64,000 nt of DNA from Candidatus Poseidonia sp. GTDB lineage: Archaea > Thermoplasmatota > Poseidoniia > Poseidoniales > Poseidoniaceae. The DNA lies in assembly GCA_030829545.1 (NCBI GenBank), contig JAURAI010000003.1:110121-174120 (forward strand), in the 5' to 3' direction. The notes under the pieces are model-generated. The model did not search any database, was not told the DNA's origin, and worked only from the letters and a program-made list of their open reading frames with translations. This document shows positions 50,954-59,336 of the stretch, one piece after another (the stretch's first letter is position 1; each line of letters begins with the position of its first letter). Made by a program: the position numbers and the translations under genes.

Positions 50954-52036
50954 TCATTCCTCTTCATCAGCGGGCAGGGCTTGAAGGACATCGTTAATCA
51001 GGCCTGATGCATCTTCCACTTGCGTCAACAAGGTGAGGTCTGAAAGGGCACCAGGACGCTGGAGGGCCTGCATCAATTCATGGATGAGTTCTGATGTTAG
51101 TCGGGTCAATTTGAGAGTTTCTGGGTCAATACCCACCTGCTCGTTTTCCTCCAGCAGCGATATGTATTCTGGGCGCTCATCAAGTATCTCATCCATCGAA
51201 CCCTCAATCGCTTCTGCGATGTCTTCGGCCTGACGCTCAAGAATATCTTCCATTGAATCTGAAATCTTCTTGTTCCCCGTGGAGGCAGTTGCGCCCTGCC
51301 CCAGAGTTGCACCTTTGTTGAGATCACTGATACTCGGCGCTTTTGCTTCGTTCGCCTTTGCTGGTTTGGGCACTCCTTCTTGAGTTGAACCGACCAATTG
51401 ATTCAAGGCCAAGCGAACCAGTTCCGTCATCATTCCAGACGATATATTCGCGTCCTTATCCTCTTCATCAAGGTCGCTTTCAGCCTCCATCTGGGAGCGA
51501 ATGCCGGCGACAAAGTCATCGTCAATATTTCCTGCCTCTACCAGCCTTCTCAGCATGGGCAGCGCCCACTTGCTGTCGTTCATGGTCATGTTGACATTGA
51601 AACCTTGACCTCCAAAGGTGCCGGCTTGTGGTGCAGCAATCTCGGCGGGAGGAGTGACAAATTGTTTCGAGGCATGGCGGCGGATTTGACTTACCAGCAT
51701 GTTCATGTCAATCGGCTTACCAATGACCTCTGAAACGCCAGACATGGCTGCAGAAGAAAGGAAATCTGGGGCGGTCGTACGCGAAAGAACCACCGTTCTC
51801 GAGGTATTACGGAATTTGGGGTTTGCGTTCAACGTTTGGCATACGTCCAATGCGCTTCCCTGTGACCACTCCGCCTCGAAGAGCACCACGTCAGGTAAGA
51901 CGCCCAAGGCGGTGGCTTCAGTTTGTCCAAGAGTGCTCAGTCGGGTGACTTCGAAGCCTTCTCGCTCGAAGGTGTTCGCCAATAAGTTGCGGCGTCCTTC
52001 GTTTTCATCAGCGATAATGAGCGTAGCGATATGCAC
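50954..52036 (-). CDS. Degenerate response regulator with long helical C-terminus
   Basis: A 360-residue protein. Residues 1-120 are a receiver (REC)-type domain: LIIADENEGRRNLLANTFER gives the acidic pair (D10, E11), VVLSRTT the beta-4 strand with the conserved Ser/Thr, and VIGKPIDMNMLVSQIRRHA the Lys107 loop. The phospho-acceptor strand reads DVVLFEAE, so the aspartate position is glutamate (E54), which could mimic phosphorylation. The remaining ~240 residues have no DNA-binding or catalytic motif; they include acidic, serine-rich linkers and helices. The only start I see in frame is a GTG at 52036, with GGGAGGA abutting it. No histidine kinase lies nearby. Confidence 0.65.
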   Translation of the reverse strand: MHIATLIIADENEGRRNLLANTFEREGFEVTRLSTLGQTEATALGVLPDVVLFEAEWSQGSALDVCQTLNANPKFRNTSRTVVLSRTTAPDFLSSAAMSGVSEVIGKPIDMNMLVSQIRRHASKQFVTPPAEIAAPQAGTFGGQGFNVNMTMNDSKWALPMLRRLVEAGNIDDDFVAGIRSQMEAESDLDEEDKDANISSGMMTELVRLALNQLVGSTQEGVPKPAKANEAKAPSISDLNKGATLGQGATASTGNKKISDSMEDILERQAEDIAEAIEGSMDEILDERPEYISLLEENEQVGIDPETLKLTRLTSELIHELMQALQRPGALSDLTLLTQVEDASGLINDVLQALPADEEE

Positions 52037-52146
52037 TCCTCCCTACAAAGAGCAGGACATGAGTGGCTATCAACCTCACCCCCCAAGAAGCGAGGGATGT
52101 CCTTCTTTCGAGGCTGTTCAAGTTCAATCGAATGGTGGAGTTTCGG

Positions 52147-53313
52147 TCAAACAATTTCTTCTGGTGCTGCCTTGTTCCAAGCGATAATACCGCCTTCAAG
52201 GTTGTAGAGATTCTTGCCGTCCCATCCCGCTTTGATCAGTTCAATCGCAGCCAATTGAGACCTCATCCCGGACTTGCAATGGATCACGATGTCTGAGTCT
52301 TTGGGTATTTGCTCCGCTACTGAAAGTACTGCGGTGTGAGAGATTTGGAGGTCACAGGAAGCAACGTGAGCTTGCTGATATTCACCATCAGAGCGGACAT
52401 CAAGAATGAATGGAGCCCATCCAGATTCCCTTCGTTGAAGAAATTCAGCCATGGGCAATTGATTGAACATGGATGAAGGACTGTCGGATGAGGATTTTTG
52501 TTCTTTCGGCTTCGCTGGAATGGCAGAAGGCTCGCACCATTGCTCATCAGTGAGCATTTTGGCCACCCGCTTGAGGTCGCGAACGGGTGCTCGCTCGGGG
52601 TCTGCTTCAAAGGAAAGGTGTGTGAAGGTCATTTCCAATGCATCGTAAACCAGCAGTTTCCCGTTCAAGGAAGGGGGTAAGTCAAGCATTAATTTGATTG
52701 CTTCTGTTGCTTGTAGCGTTCCGACCATGCCCGGAAGAATACCAAACACGCCTGCTTCTGCACAACTCGGAACCGCTTCGGCCGGCGGCGCTTCGGGGAA
52801 AAGGTCGCGGTAACGTGGCCCATCTTGGTAACCAAACACCGAAACTTGGCCTTCAAAACGAAATATAGAACCGTAGACCCAGGTCAAATTAAGGATCGAG
52901 CATGTATCATCAATCAGATAGCGAGTTGGTAAATTATCCGTCCCGTCAACCACAACATCCCATCCGTTTCCAAGGATTTCAAGTGCATTTTCTGGCCGCA
53001 AACGAGTTGGAAAGATTTCAACGGTGATGTTTGGGTCGATGGCCTCAAGAGAGGCTTTGGCAGAATCAACCTTCAGTGCGCCAATATCTGAAGTTGAGTG
53101 CAGAATCTGGCGTTGAAGATTGCTGAGATCCACTCGGTCGTTATCCACCAATCCAATTCGGCCCACGCCGGCAGCAGCGAGATACAGAGCTACTGGCGAG
53201 CCTAATCCTCCCGCCCCAATCACAAGCACGCTCGCATCCGTCAACCGTTGCTGGCCTTCAAGCCCAACATTCGGGAGCGAAAGGTGACGAGCGTGACGCT
53301 CGAGGTTGACCAT
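52147..53313 (-). CDS. E1-like adenylyltransferase with C-terminal rhodanese domain (MoeB/ThiF-MoeZ type)
   Basis: A 388-residue two-domain protein. The N-terminal E1-like part has ASVLVIGAGGLGSPVALYLA (ATP-binding Rossmann), RIGLVDNDRVDLSNLQRQIL, VVVDGTDNLPTRYLIDDTC and SCAEAGVFGILPGMVGTLQA, which carries the conserved cysteine. From about residue 290 a rhodanese domain follows: FILDVRSDGEYQQAHV and DIVIHCKSGMRSQLAAIELI, with the active-site Cys. These enzymes activate and thiolate the C-terminus of small sulfur carriers (MoaD, ThiS or archaeal SAMPs). The ATG at 53313 follows the thioredoxin reductase gene on the same strand with a 39-base gap. Confidence 0.9.
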   Translation of the reverse strand: MVNLERHARHLSLPNVGLEGQQRLTDASVLVIGAGGLGSPVALYLAAAGVGRIGLVDNDRVDLSNLQRQILHSTSDIGALKVDSAKASLEAIDPNITVEIFPTRLRPENALEILGNGWDVVVDGTDNLPTRYLIDDTCSILNLTWVYGSIFRFEGQVSVFGYQDGPRYRDLFPEAPPAEAVPSCAEAGVFGILPGMVGTLQATEAIKLMLDLPPSLNGKLLVYDALEMTFTHLSFEADPERAPVRDLKRVAKMLTDEQWCEPSAIPAKPKEQKSSSDSPSSMFNQLPMAEFLQRRESGWAPFILDVRSDGEYQQAHVASCDLQISHTAVLSVAEQIPKDSDIVIHCKSGMRSQLAAIELIKAGWDGKNLYNLEGGIIAWNKAAPEEIV

Positions 53314-53352
53314 GAATGGCGCAGGCGCCACTCCTCCATGAATGAAGCGGCC

Positions 53353-54282
53353 TCAGTGGACGTTCTCTTCGAGCCACTTTTCAACATCAATCGCAGCAGC
53401 GCAACCCAAACCCGCAGCAGTAATCGCCTGCTTGTAACGGGTGTCAACAACGTCCCCAGCAGCAAAGACTCCGGGGACTGAGGTCATGGTGTGTTCTTTG
53501 TGAACGATGTATCCGTTCTCGTCGGTTTCAACTTGCCCACCAAGGAATTGTGTAATGGGTGTGTGCCCGATGGCGATGAAGGCTCCCGTCGCTTCAATGG
53601 TCTCAGTTGAGCCGTCCTGTGTATTTTCCAGTACTGCGCCTGTCAATCCTTTTTCATCTGCCAGCCACTCTTTGACTTGGCGGAAAGTTCTGATCTCAAT
53701 CTTGGGATGATTGGCTGCACGTTCGTACATGATGGTTGATGCTTTGAAGACATCCCTGCGGTGAATAAGTGTCACCTTACTTGCGAAACGTGTCAAAAAG
53801 GTGGCTTCTTCACAGGCTGAATCTCCTCCACCAATCACCAGCACGTGCTCGTCGCGGAAAAAAGCACCATCACAGGTTGCGCATGTGGAGATGCCGCGCC
53901 CTTTTTGCGCTTCTTCCCCGGGCACCCCAAGCCAGAGAGACTCAGCTCCCGTGCACACGATGATGGAATGGGTGAGGTAGGTTTCTCCCTCAACACTGAC
54001 CTTGAATGGGCGTTCAGACATATCAACGCTGTCAACGTTTTTATCGTGAACTTCGAGGCCAAAGCGCTCAGCTTGCTCTCGTAATTGAGTCATCATTTCG
54101 GGCCCGCCGATGCCCTCGGGATAGCCGGGGAAATTCTCAATGTCACTGGTCAGCATCAATTGCCCTCCGGACATGTAACCTGCAAACATCAGAGGATTGA
54201 GCATGGCTCGGCCGGTGTACAATCCAGCCGTGTAACCTGCTGGTCCAGAGCCGATGATGATAACGTTGCGAACTTCTGACAT
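53353..54282 (-). CDS. trxB: Thioredoxin reductase
   Basis: A 309-residue FAD/NADPH disulfide reductase. It starts MSEVRNVIIIGSGPAGYTAG with the FAD Rossmann loop; GISTCATCDGAFFRDEHVLV carries the redox-active CATC, followed by IGGGDSACEEATFLTRFAS for NADPH and VPGVFAAGDVVDTRYKQAIT for the FAD-binding C-terminal motif. Length and order match bacterial and archaeal TrxB. The start at 54282 fits the family N-terminus. It is followed by the E1-like/rhodanese gene, both sulfur-related. Confidence 0.95.
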   Translation of the reverse strand: MSEVRNVIIIGSGPAGYTAGLYTGRAMLNPLMFAGYMSGGQLMLTSDIENFPGYPEGIGGPEMMTQLREQAERFGLEVHDKNVDSVDMSERPFKVSVEGETYLTHSIIVCTGAESLWLGVPGEEAQKGRGISTCATCDGAFFRDEHVLVIGGGDSACEEATFLTRFASKVTLIHRRDVFKASTIMYERAANHPKIEIRTFRQVKEWLADEKGLTGAVLENTQDGSTETIEATGAFIAIGHTPITQFLGGQVETDENGYIVHKEHTMTSVPGVFAAGDVVDTRYKQAITAAGLGCAAAIDVEKWLEENVH

Positions 54283-54384
54283 ACTGATTCCCATCCTTTC
54301 GGTGAAGAGTGGGGGTGTTTGAAGGTTCGCCCTCACCTCCTTTCCTCACGAAAAGGTCATAGAAGCGAAAGCAGGGCTTCGCGC

Positions 54385-55062
54385 ATGGACGACCAATTGC
54401 TTGCTGCTGTGGGTATGGGCATCTATGTGATGGTGATTCTCTTCGCCACCAAAATTCCCTATACCATGATGATGAACAGGGGTATGGAGCACATTCGAGC
54501 AGTGTATTACAACCGAAAAATCGTCCACATGATGGCGGGAGGTGTAGGTTCGCTAAGCGTACCTCTCCTCTTCACCGACCTGTGGTACCCATTGATTTGT
54601 GGAATCCTCTTGACCGCTCTAACCTATGGCTCACACCGTGCTGGAGTTCGTATGTATTGGTTTCAAACCGACCAAAACCAAAACGATGTGAAATTCGCCT
54701 TGATGTGGTGGGTTTCAATTTCATTCATTTGGTTGATTGTGGGCGACCCATGGTTGGCCATTATCCCTTCATTGTTCATGGCCTTCGGTGACGGAATCAC
54801 TGGCGTGGTGCGAAACGCAGTGGTGAAGGAGCGATCAAAGAGTCCAATTGGTAATGTCTTCATGCTCATCGTTAGCGCCCCATTGGGTTGGTTTGCTGGG
54901 CAAGCAGGTGACCCATCGATTCCTGTCTGGGGCGTAATCGCTGCAGTCGTTGCAACCTTCGTTGAGCGCTATGAATTCGGACCTATTGACGATAACATCT
55001 TGATCACGGTATGTGCGACAATCGTTCTTTTGCTAGGCGTCCAGTTGGGCCCGCTCATCTAA
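54385..55062 (+). CDS. Polyprenol/phytol kinase-like membrane protein (SEC59/VTE5 family)
   Basis: A 225-residue protein with about seven membrane helices. YYNRKIVHMMAGGVGSLSVP (residues ~40-60) is the family's RKxxHxxxG signature, and LFMAFGDGITGVVRNAVVKE plus RSKSPIGNVFMLIVSAPLGW (about 130-175) match the nucleotide-site region AxGDxxAxxxG...KSxxGx of CTP-dependent dolichol/phytol kinases. In archaea, relatives could phosphorylate isoprenoid alcohols for lipid or glycan carrier recycling. The ATG at 54385 is divergent from trxB by 102 bases. Substrate is inferred only. Confidence 0.75.
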   Translation: MDDQLLAAVGMGIYVMVILFATKIPYTMMMNRGMEHIRAVYYNRKIVHMMAGGVGSLSVPLLFTDLWYPLICGILLTALTYGSHRAGVRMYWFQTDQNQNDVKFALMWWVSISFIWLIVGDPWLAIIPSLFMAFGDGITGVVRNAVVKERSKSPIGNVFMLIVSAPLGWFAGQAGDPSIPVWGVIAAVVATFVERYEFGPIDDNILITVCATIVLLLGVQLGPLI

Positions 55063-55125
55063 GCAGTTCGTAATGGAGTTCAGAATAACCATATGTTCAA
55101 GTGGTTCGCAGTGGGCGCATTGCGC

Positions 55126-56532
55126 ATGAACCGTCGTCTCAATGCGCTCGTGCTGGCAACATTGTTCGTCATAGCACCTTTAGCAGGATGCTTTGGCAGC
55201 GATGAAAAGGAGACAGTTGTTGCTGCTGCATCGTTCCAGATCGATTTCGTTGACCCAGAAGAAGCCATCCTTCGCACTGGAGAATTCCATGATTTCACAT
55301 TGGAAGGCAAAGGAAATATGATCACCACTGAGCCCAATGTTTTGATGTTCATTAACGACACCTATGTGAAGAGCCATAGCGTCACGGTCGAAGATAACAC
55401 CGTATTTGGCCAATTCATAACAACCCCCTACACGACTGAAGTCAACATCACATTCACGAGCGACGATGGACAGTCACAAGTGGTCAACGTCCCGATCACA
55501 GAAGGTACTCCAATAGTAAACGGAGAAGAATGGTTTGAGAAAATAGATTTTATCACAAGCGTATGCACTGATACCTCAAAATGTGGAGGATACGTTAACC
55601 GCTGGATGGGGGCAGGAAATGCGTTTTACGAGCGAGCCGCTGAATATTTCAAGGGTCATTTTGAAGGCCTAGGTTACGATACTTATTTGCTAAGAGTCAC
55701 CGACCATGGTAATTTAGCTCAACCCGAAAGCCTGAACGTTATTGCTTGGAAACAAGGTCGTAACGACAATTGCGTTCAAGGTATGGGAGGGCACATGGAT
55801 ATCGCACCACCTCCCGGCCCACCCGGTGGTGGAACATACGAAGGAGCATACGATAACACTGCAGGTACCGTCGCAATGATGCTCTATGCGCGCGCCTTTG
55901 CAGACCTCACCTTCGAATGTGATACATTCTTAGCTCTGTGGTCCAGTGAGGAAGAAGGTCTACGAGGATCGAACGCCTTTGCTAACAACCAGTGTGAATA
56001 TTGCCTACCGCAGGATAAGGAATTGAAATTTTACATCAATATGGATATGATGGGGATGTCGTGGCCCGCTAAAAAGAACGGCAATGGCGACCCATTCCCT
56101 TACCATGCTTGGTCTGGTCCAGATTCTGACCCTGAAGTGCAGGATGTTGAAATTACAACCGTCCTTGAACATGTCCACAGGAATGTCCTCAAAGCGCCGA
56201 TGGACTTACGCATTGATGGCACCTATGGTGCAGGGTGTGACCAGCATTGGGACGAACATGAAGACCTTGTTTTTGACGTTCACGAAGATACCTTCGGCCG
56301 TTCAGACCACGTAACCTTCCGTGACTTAGGTGCGCAAACAATTTTCCACCTTGGTGCATATGATGCAGACTACTCCGCATATCATTCACCAACGGATACA
56401 TTGGATAATATGATTGAAGAAGTCGGTGGACAAGAAGAATTAGAGAAGAGTATGGAATTCGTCATGTGGGCTGCGATGCTTGAATTTATCATCGCAGATC
56501 AAACTCCCGAGATCCGTAATCTCAACATCTAG
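55126..56532 (+). CDS. M28-family zinc metallopeptidase lipoprotein
   Basis: A 468-residue peptidase. MNRRLNALVLATLFVIAPLA followed by GC (residues 21-22) is a lipoprotein signal. After a ~125-residue beta-domain comes the M28 peptidase core: GMGGHMDIAPPPG (zinc His/Asp), GGTYEGAYDNTAGTVAMML, LWSSEEEGLRGSNAFA (catalytic Glu and zinc Glu), FYINMDMMG, and FGRSDHVTFRDLGAQTIFHL with SAYHSPTDTLDNM (last zinc His). This fits aminopeptidase/carboxypeptidase-type activity on peptides outside the cell. An ATG at 55093 would give 11 more residues, but the signal peptide starts at 55126. It is 63 bases downstream of the kinase-like gene. Confidence 0.9.
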   Translation: MNRRLNALVLATLFVIAPLAGCFGSDEKETVVAAASFQIDFVDPEEAILRTGEFHDFTLEGKGNMITTEPNVLMFINDTYVKSHSVTVEDNTVFGQFITTPYTTEVNITFTSDDGQSQVVNVPITEGTPIVNGEEWFEKIDFITSVCTDTSKCGGYVNRWMGAGNAFYERAAEYFKGHFEGLGYDTYLLRVTDHGNLAQPESLNVIAWKQGRNDNCVQGMGGHMDIAPPPGPPGGGTYEGAYDNTAGTVAMMLYARAFADLTFECDTFLALWSSEEEGLRGSNAFANNQCEYCLPQDKELKFYINMDMMGMSWPAKKNGNGDPFPYHAWSGPDSDPEVQDVEITTVLEHVHRNVLKAPMDLRIDGTYGAGCDQHWDEHEDLVFDVHEDTFGRSDHVTFRDLGAQTIFHLGAYDADYSAYHSPTDTLDNMIEEVGGQEELEKSMEFVMWAAMLEFIIADQTPEIRNLNI

Positions 56533-56698
56533 GTAAAAATTCGCTGGCCTGGATAGCATATTCATCCTTGACATTGGTCACGCTACCACAAATGAGCGTG
56601 GTGGTTCAGCAGTGAAACCAAGACGAAATCAAGAATTATACACTTGTTGTGTTCAATCATACCGATGGATTCATGTGTCTTTTTGGCAACACAAGATC

Positions 56699-57175
56699 AT
56701 GCAACCACTTTTGTCATCCATGTGTGTTCTGTTTTTTCTTTCCGGTTGCCTTAGCCTTCCATCATTGGGTTGCGGTGAAGCATACGAAGAAATGCATGCA
56801 GGAGACTACTCAATTGATTCCATTACCCTTGATGCTACGACAAATCAACTCAGTGTAGTTGTCAAGAATGAAGAAGGTGCATCGGGTTTCATACGAGAGG
56901 TTGAATCATTGGAACAAGACCAAACAATTTGGATAGCGTTGTATATTCAGCATAATGGTCAAACCACTTCTATTCGAGGCGAAGATACTGGTCATTCCTG
57001 GACCGTTAGTGGCGATTCAAGTAACGGTGATTCGTGGGTGAGCATGGTGACATTCACAAGCCCAGATGGCTTTTGTGATTCAGGTTGCGAAGAAATCCGA
57101 TTTTCAGCAGGTTATTACGATGGAGTATTCTATCACGACGGGACATGCGAGAGTTCTCCGTGGTTTACGGTCTAG
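56699..57175 (+). CDS. Small lipoprotein, function unknown
   Basis: About 158 residues. MQPLLSSMCVLFFLSGCLSL is a lipoprotein-type signal with LSGC as the lipobox. The mature part is a single beta-sandwich-like domain (YSIDSITLDATTNQLSVVVK; TIWIALYIQHNGQT) with paired cysteines near the end (FCDSGCEE, GTCESS) that could form disulfides. Nothing in it points to a catalytic role. The ~165-base gap before it holds no further gene; a weak hairpin at 56579-56600 is the only structure I saw. The region is more AT-rich than the rest of the window. Confidence 0.6.
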   Translation: MQPLLSSMCVLFFLSGCLSLPSLGCGEAYEEMHAGDYSIDSITLDATTNQLSVVVKNEEGASGFIREVESLEQDQTIWIALYIQHNGQTTSIRGEDTGHSWTVSGDSSNGDSWVSMVTFTSPDGFCDSGCEEIRFSAGYYDGVFYHDGTCESSPWFTV

Positions 57176-57201
57176 GGTAACCTACTTCTCTCCAGCGATT
57201 C

Positions 57202-58152
57202 ATGAATGCAAGCAGAATTATTAGCGAAATGATGCTAGAACCAATGACAGCAATGGATTCTACACGCCAAGATTTGCGATTAACTTCGATCGTTGTTGCG
57301 AGCGTCTTTGTGATTGTTTTCTTGGTGGTGCGTGCTGTAGGAAATAATTCAATCATGTTGAATGGGTACTCTGCAGTCATGTATTGTGCTATAATCTGCA
57401 TCGGAATACAGTGGTTGGCATGGATACCTGCATCCATCGGAAAAACCGAACGGTTCTATGATTTAGCGGGGGGGTTAACCTTTCTCACAGTAGTAGGGTT
57501 CAGCCTTTGGGCCGGATCACAGTCCGAACCTCCAAGTTCGAGAGAATTAATCATCAGTGTGCTTGTCTTCATCTGGTCCTTACGTCTTTCCTTCTTCCTT
57601 TATTTCCGCATTCACAGAACTGGAAAAGACGGGCGCTTCGACCAACTCAAAACATCCCCTATTCGGTTTCTAATTCCGTGGACCCTGCAAGGATTGTGGG
57701 TTTTTCTGACAATGGCAGTAGTTATTGTCATCAATAGCCAGGCTGATTCAGCACCTGCATTGGGGATATGGGACGCTGTAGGCTTGTTCGTATGGATACT
57801 TGGATTTGGTATTGAAACTATAGCAGATCAGCAAAAAACAGTATTCAATACAGACCCGAGTAATCAGGGCAAATGGATAGAAAGTGGCCTTTGGTCATAC
57901 TCAAGGCATCCTAATTATTTTGGAGAGATCTTTCTGTGGACTGGGATCGCTTTCTTTGGAGTATCCTGCTTTTCGGGTCTTGAAAGAGTCGCTTGGATCT
58001 CACCCATCTTCATTTACATCCTCTTAACCAAAGTTAGCGGAACGCCCATTCTTGATAGACGAGCCTTAGAAAAATGGGGAGATGATCCTTTGTACCAAAA
58101 ATACAGAGAGAACACTCCTGCTCTTGTTCCTCGATTGTTCAATAAGACATGA
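57202..58152 (+). CDS. DUF1295 membrane protein (steroid 5-alpha-reductase/ICMT superfamily)
   Basis: A 316-residue membrane protein with about seven to nine helices. The C-terminal half carries the family hallmark SGLWSYSRHPNYFGEIFLW (near residue 230) preceded by FGIETIADQQKTVFNTDPSN, which binds the NADPH-like or SAM-like cofactor in relatives; LSFFLYFRIHRTGKDGRFDQ lies upstream. The substrate is unknown; isoprenoid or lipid reduction or methylation are the family options. Its stop overlaps the rhodanese lipoprotein gene start by four bases (ATGA). Codon and base use look a little more AT-rich than neighbours, as in the preceding gene. Confidence 0.8.
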   Translation: MNASRIISEMMLEPMTAMDSTRQDLRLTSIVVASVFVIVFLVVRAVGNNSIMLNGYSAVMYCAIICIGIQWLAWIPASIGKTERFYDLAGGLTFLTVVGFSLWAGSQSEPPSSRELIISVLVFIWSLRLSFFLYFRIHRTGKDGRFDQLKTSPIRFLIPWTLQGLWVFLTMAVVIVINSQADSAPALGIWDAVGLFVWILGFGIETIADQQKTVFNTDPSNQGKWIESGLWSYSRHPNYFGEIFLWTGIAFFGVSCFSGLERVAWISPIFIYILLTKVSGTPILDRRALEKWGDDPLYQKYRENTPALVPRLFNKT

Positions 58153-58589
58153 ACGTTTTTTATCTCACGAAACATAATATCTCCTTGGTGTTTCGTCAGG
58201 CCATGCGCCTCTACCTTCCCCTCGTATTGATCCTCCTTCTCTCCGGTTGCACTTCAGCAAGTGAATGGGAACGGGTTGATGTGGAAGCCTTCGATGAAGC
58301 CATTCAGAACCATCCCGACGCCTTCCTCTTGGATGTGCGTACAACGAGTGAATGGGAACAAGATGGCCATCTTGAAAACGCCACACTCATCCCCCACACG
58401 AGCTTAAATGACCGTAGTGATGAGTTGCCTGAGGATAAGGATGAGTTGATTCTTCTGTATTGCCGTAGCGGCAATCGCTCGCAGGATGCTGCACAAACGC
58501 TTCTTGATCTCGGATTTACCAACTTGATTGAACTGGAATCTGGAATCACCGGCTGGAAGAACGCAGGCATGCCAGTAAGTTACGCATGA
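58149..58589 (+). CDS. Rhodanese-domain lipoprotein
   Basis: A 146-residue protein; the part from residue 19 reads MRLYLPLVLILLLSGC, a lipoprotein signal, so translation may instead start at 58203. The rhodanese domain has AFLLDVRTTSEWEQDGHLEN and ELILLYCRSGNRSQDAAQTL, with the active-site cysteine in the CRSGNRS loop, and ends GITGWKNAGMPVSY. It would move sulfane sulfur outside the membrane. It overlaps the DUF1295 gene and is followed 10 bases later by a second rhodanese-like gene. Confidence 0.85.
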   Translation: MNVFYLTKHNISLVFRQAMRLYLPLVLILLLSGCTSASEWERVDVEAFDEAIQNHPDAFLLDVRTTSEWEQDGHLENATLIPHTSLNDRSDELPEDKDELILLYCRSGNRSQDAAQTLLDLGFTNLIELESGITGWKNAGMPVSYA

Positions 58590-58599
58590 GGTGCTGAAT

Positions 58600-58905
58600 A
58601 TGTTTTCATTTTTCAAACGATTTTTTTCATCCAAACCTGACATCGCTCAACTTCTCAACGATGGTGCTATGGTTATCGATGTTAGGACTCAAAGCGAATA
58701 CCAACGCGGCCATGGTAAGAATACACGAAACATTCCATTGAATTCAATCAAGGGCAAACTTACTTCCCTGAAGAAGCAAAAGAAAGTCATCATCACATGT
58801 TGCGCTAGTGGGATGCGTTCCGGAAAAGCAGCGAAGATGTTGCGTAATGCTGGACTAGATGCACATAACGGTGGCCCCTGGCAGAGTGTTGAGCGACATC
58901 GATAG
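58600..58905 (+). CDS. Rhodanese-like single-domain protein
   Basis: A 101-residue protein starting MFSFFKRFFSSKPDIAQLLN. The rhodanese core is MVIDVRTQSEYQRGHGKNTR and KKVIITCCASGMRSGKAAKM, where the active loop is CCASGMRS, the second cysteine being in the catalytic position. GAGGTG lies 6-12 bases before the ATG at 58600. It is not exported, unlike the preceding rhodanese, so the pair may work on either side of the membrane (inference). Confidence 0.83.
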   Translation: MFSFFKRFFSSKPDIAQLLNDGAMVIDVRTQSEYQRGHGKNTRNIPLNSIKGKLTSLKKQKKVIITCCASGMRSGKAAKMLRNAGLDAHNGGPWQSVERHR

Positions 58906-58935
58906 GGATGCCAAGGGTAGGGTTGTGAATAGAAC

Positions 58936-59325
58936 TCATTGTTCGACAACAGCACGGATGGCAGCACGGGCGTGGGATTCGAGACGAGGCTCAATATGGT
59001 GGGGTTCAGCGCCCGGGCCAATGATACCCAATCCAATCGCTTTGTCGTACTTGAGTTGCAAGTCGAGAATTGTCTTGATGACAGCTTGTCCCATGGCTAG
59101 CCCATGTTGGGTCTCACCCTTTTCGATAATCCCCAAGCAAATGGCAGCGTCGTGGGTTTTCAACAAGCGGTCAAGGGACAAAGGAACTTCCATAGACCCG
59201 GGAACCCAGATGACGTCTCCAATGGTCAATTCCAGGCCTGAAGCCTCGTCATGTACCCATGAGAGCATTCGCTCAACTTCATCGCGGTGAAATGATCCGC
59301 ACACTACGCCAACTCGCTTGCTCAT
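58936..59325 (-). CDS. ribH: 6,7-dimethyl-8-ribityllumazine synthase
   Basis: A 129-residue archaeal-type lumazine synthase. It starts RVGVVCGSFHRDEVERMLSW, then VPGSMEVPLSLDRLLKTHD, CLGIIEKGETQHGLAMGQAV (catalytic region; the histidine of GETQHG is the expected acid/base) and KAIGLGIIGPGAEPHHIEPR, similar to short archaeal RibH proteins. GAGGTGG precedes the ATG at 59325 and overlaps the ribE stop region. It condenses the ribulose-derived four-carbon unit with the pyrimidine precursor, and closes the riboflavin operon. Confidence 0.9.
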   Translation of the reverse strand: MSKRVGVVCGSFHRDEVERMLSWVHDEASGLELTIGDVIWVPGSMEVPLSLDRLLKTHDAAICLGIIEKGETQHGLAMGQAVIKTILDLQLKYDKAIGLGIIGPGAEPHHIEPRLESHARAAIRAVVEQ

Positions 59326-59336
59326 GTCTGCCCACC

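Noticed and set aside
56579..56600. Hairpin CACGCT/AGCGTG with a 10-base loop, considered as a terminator after the M28 peptidase
   Set aside because: The stem is only six strong pairs, with no following T-run, and it lies about 50 bases after the stop.
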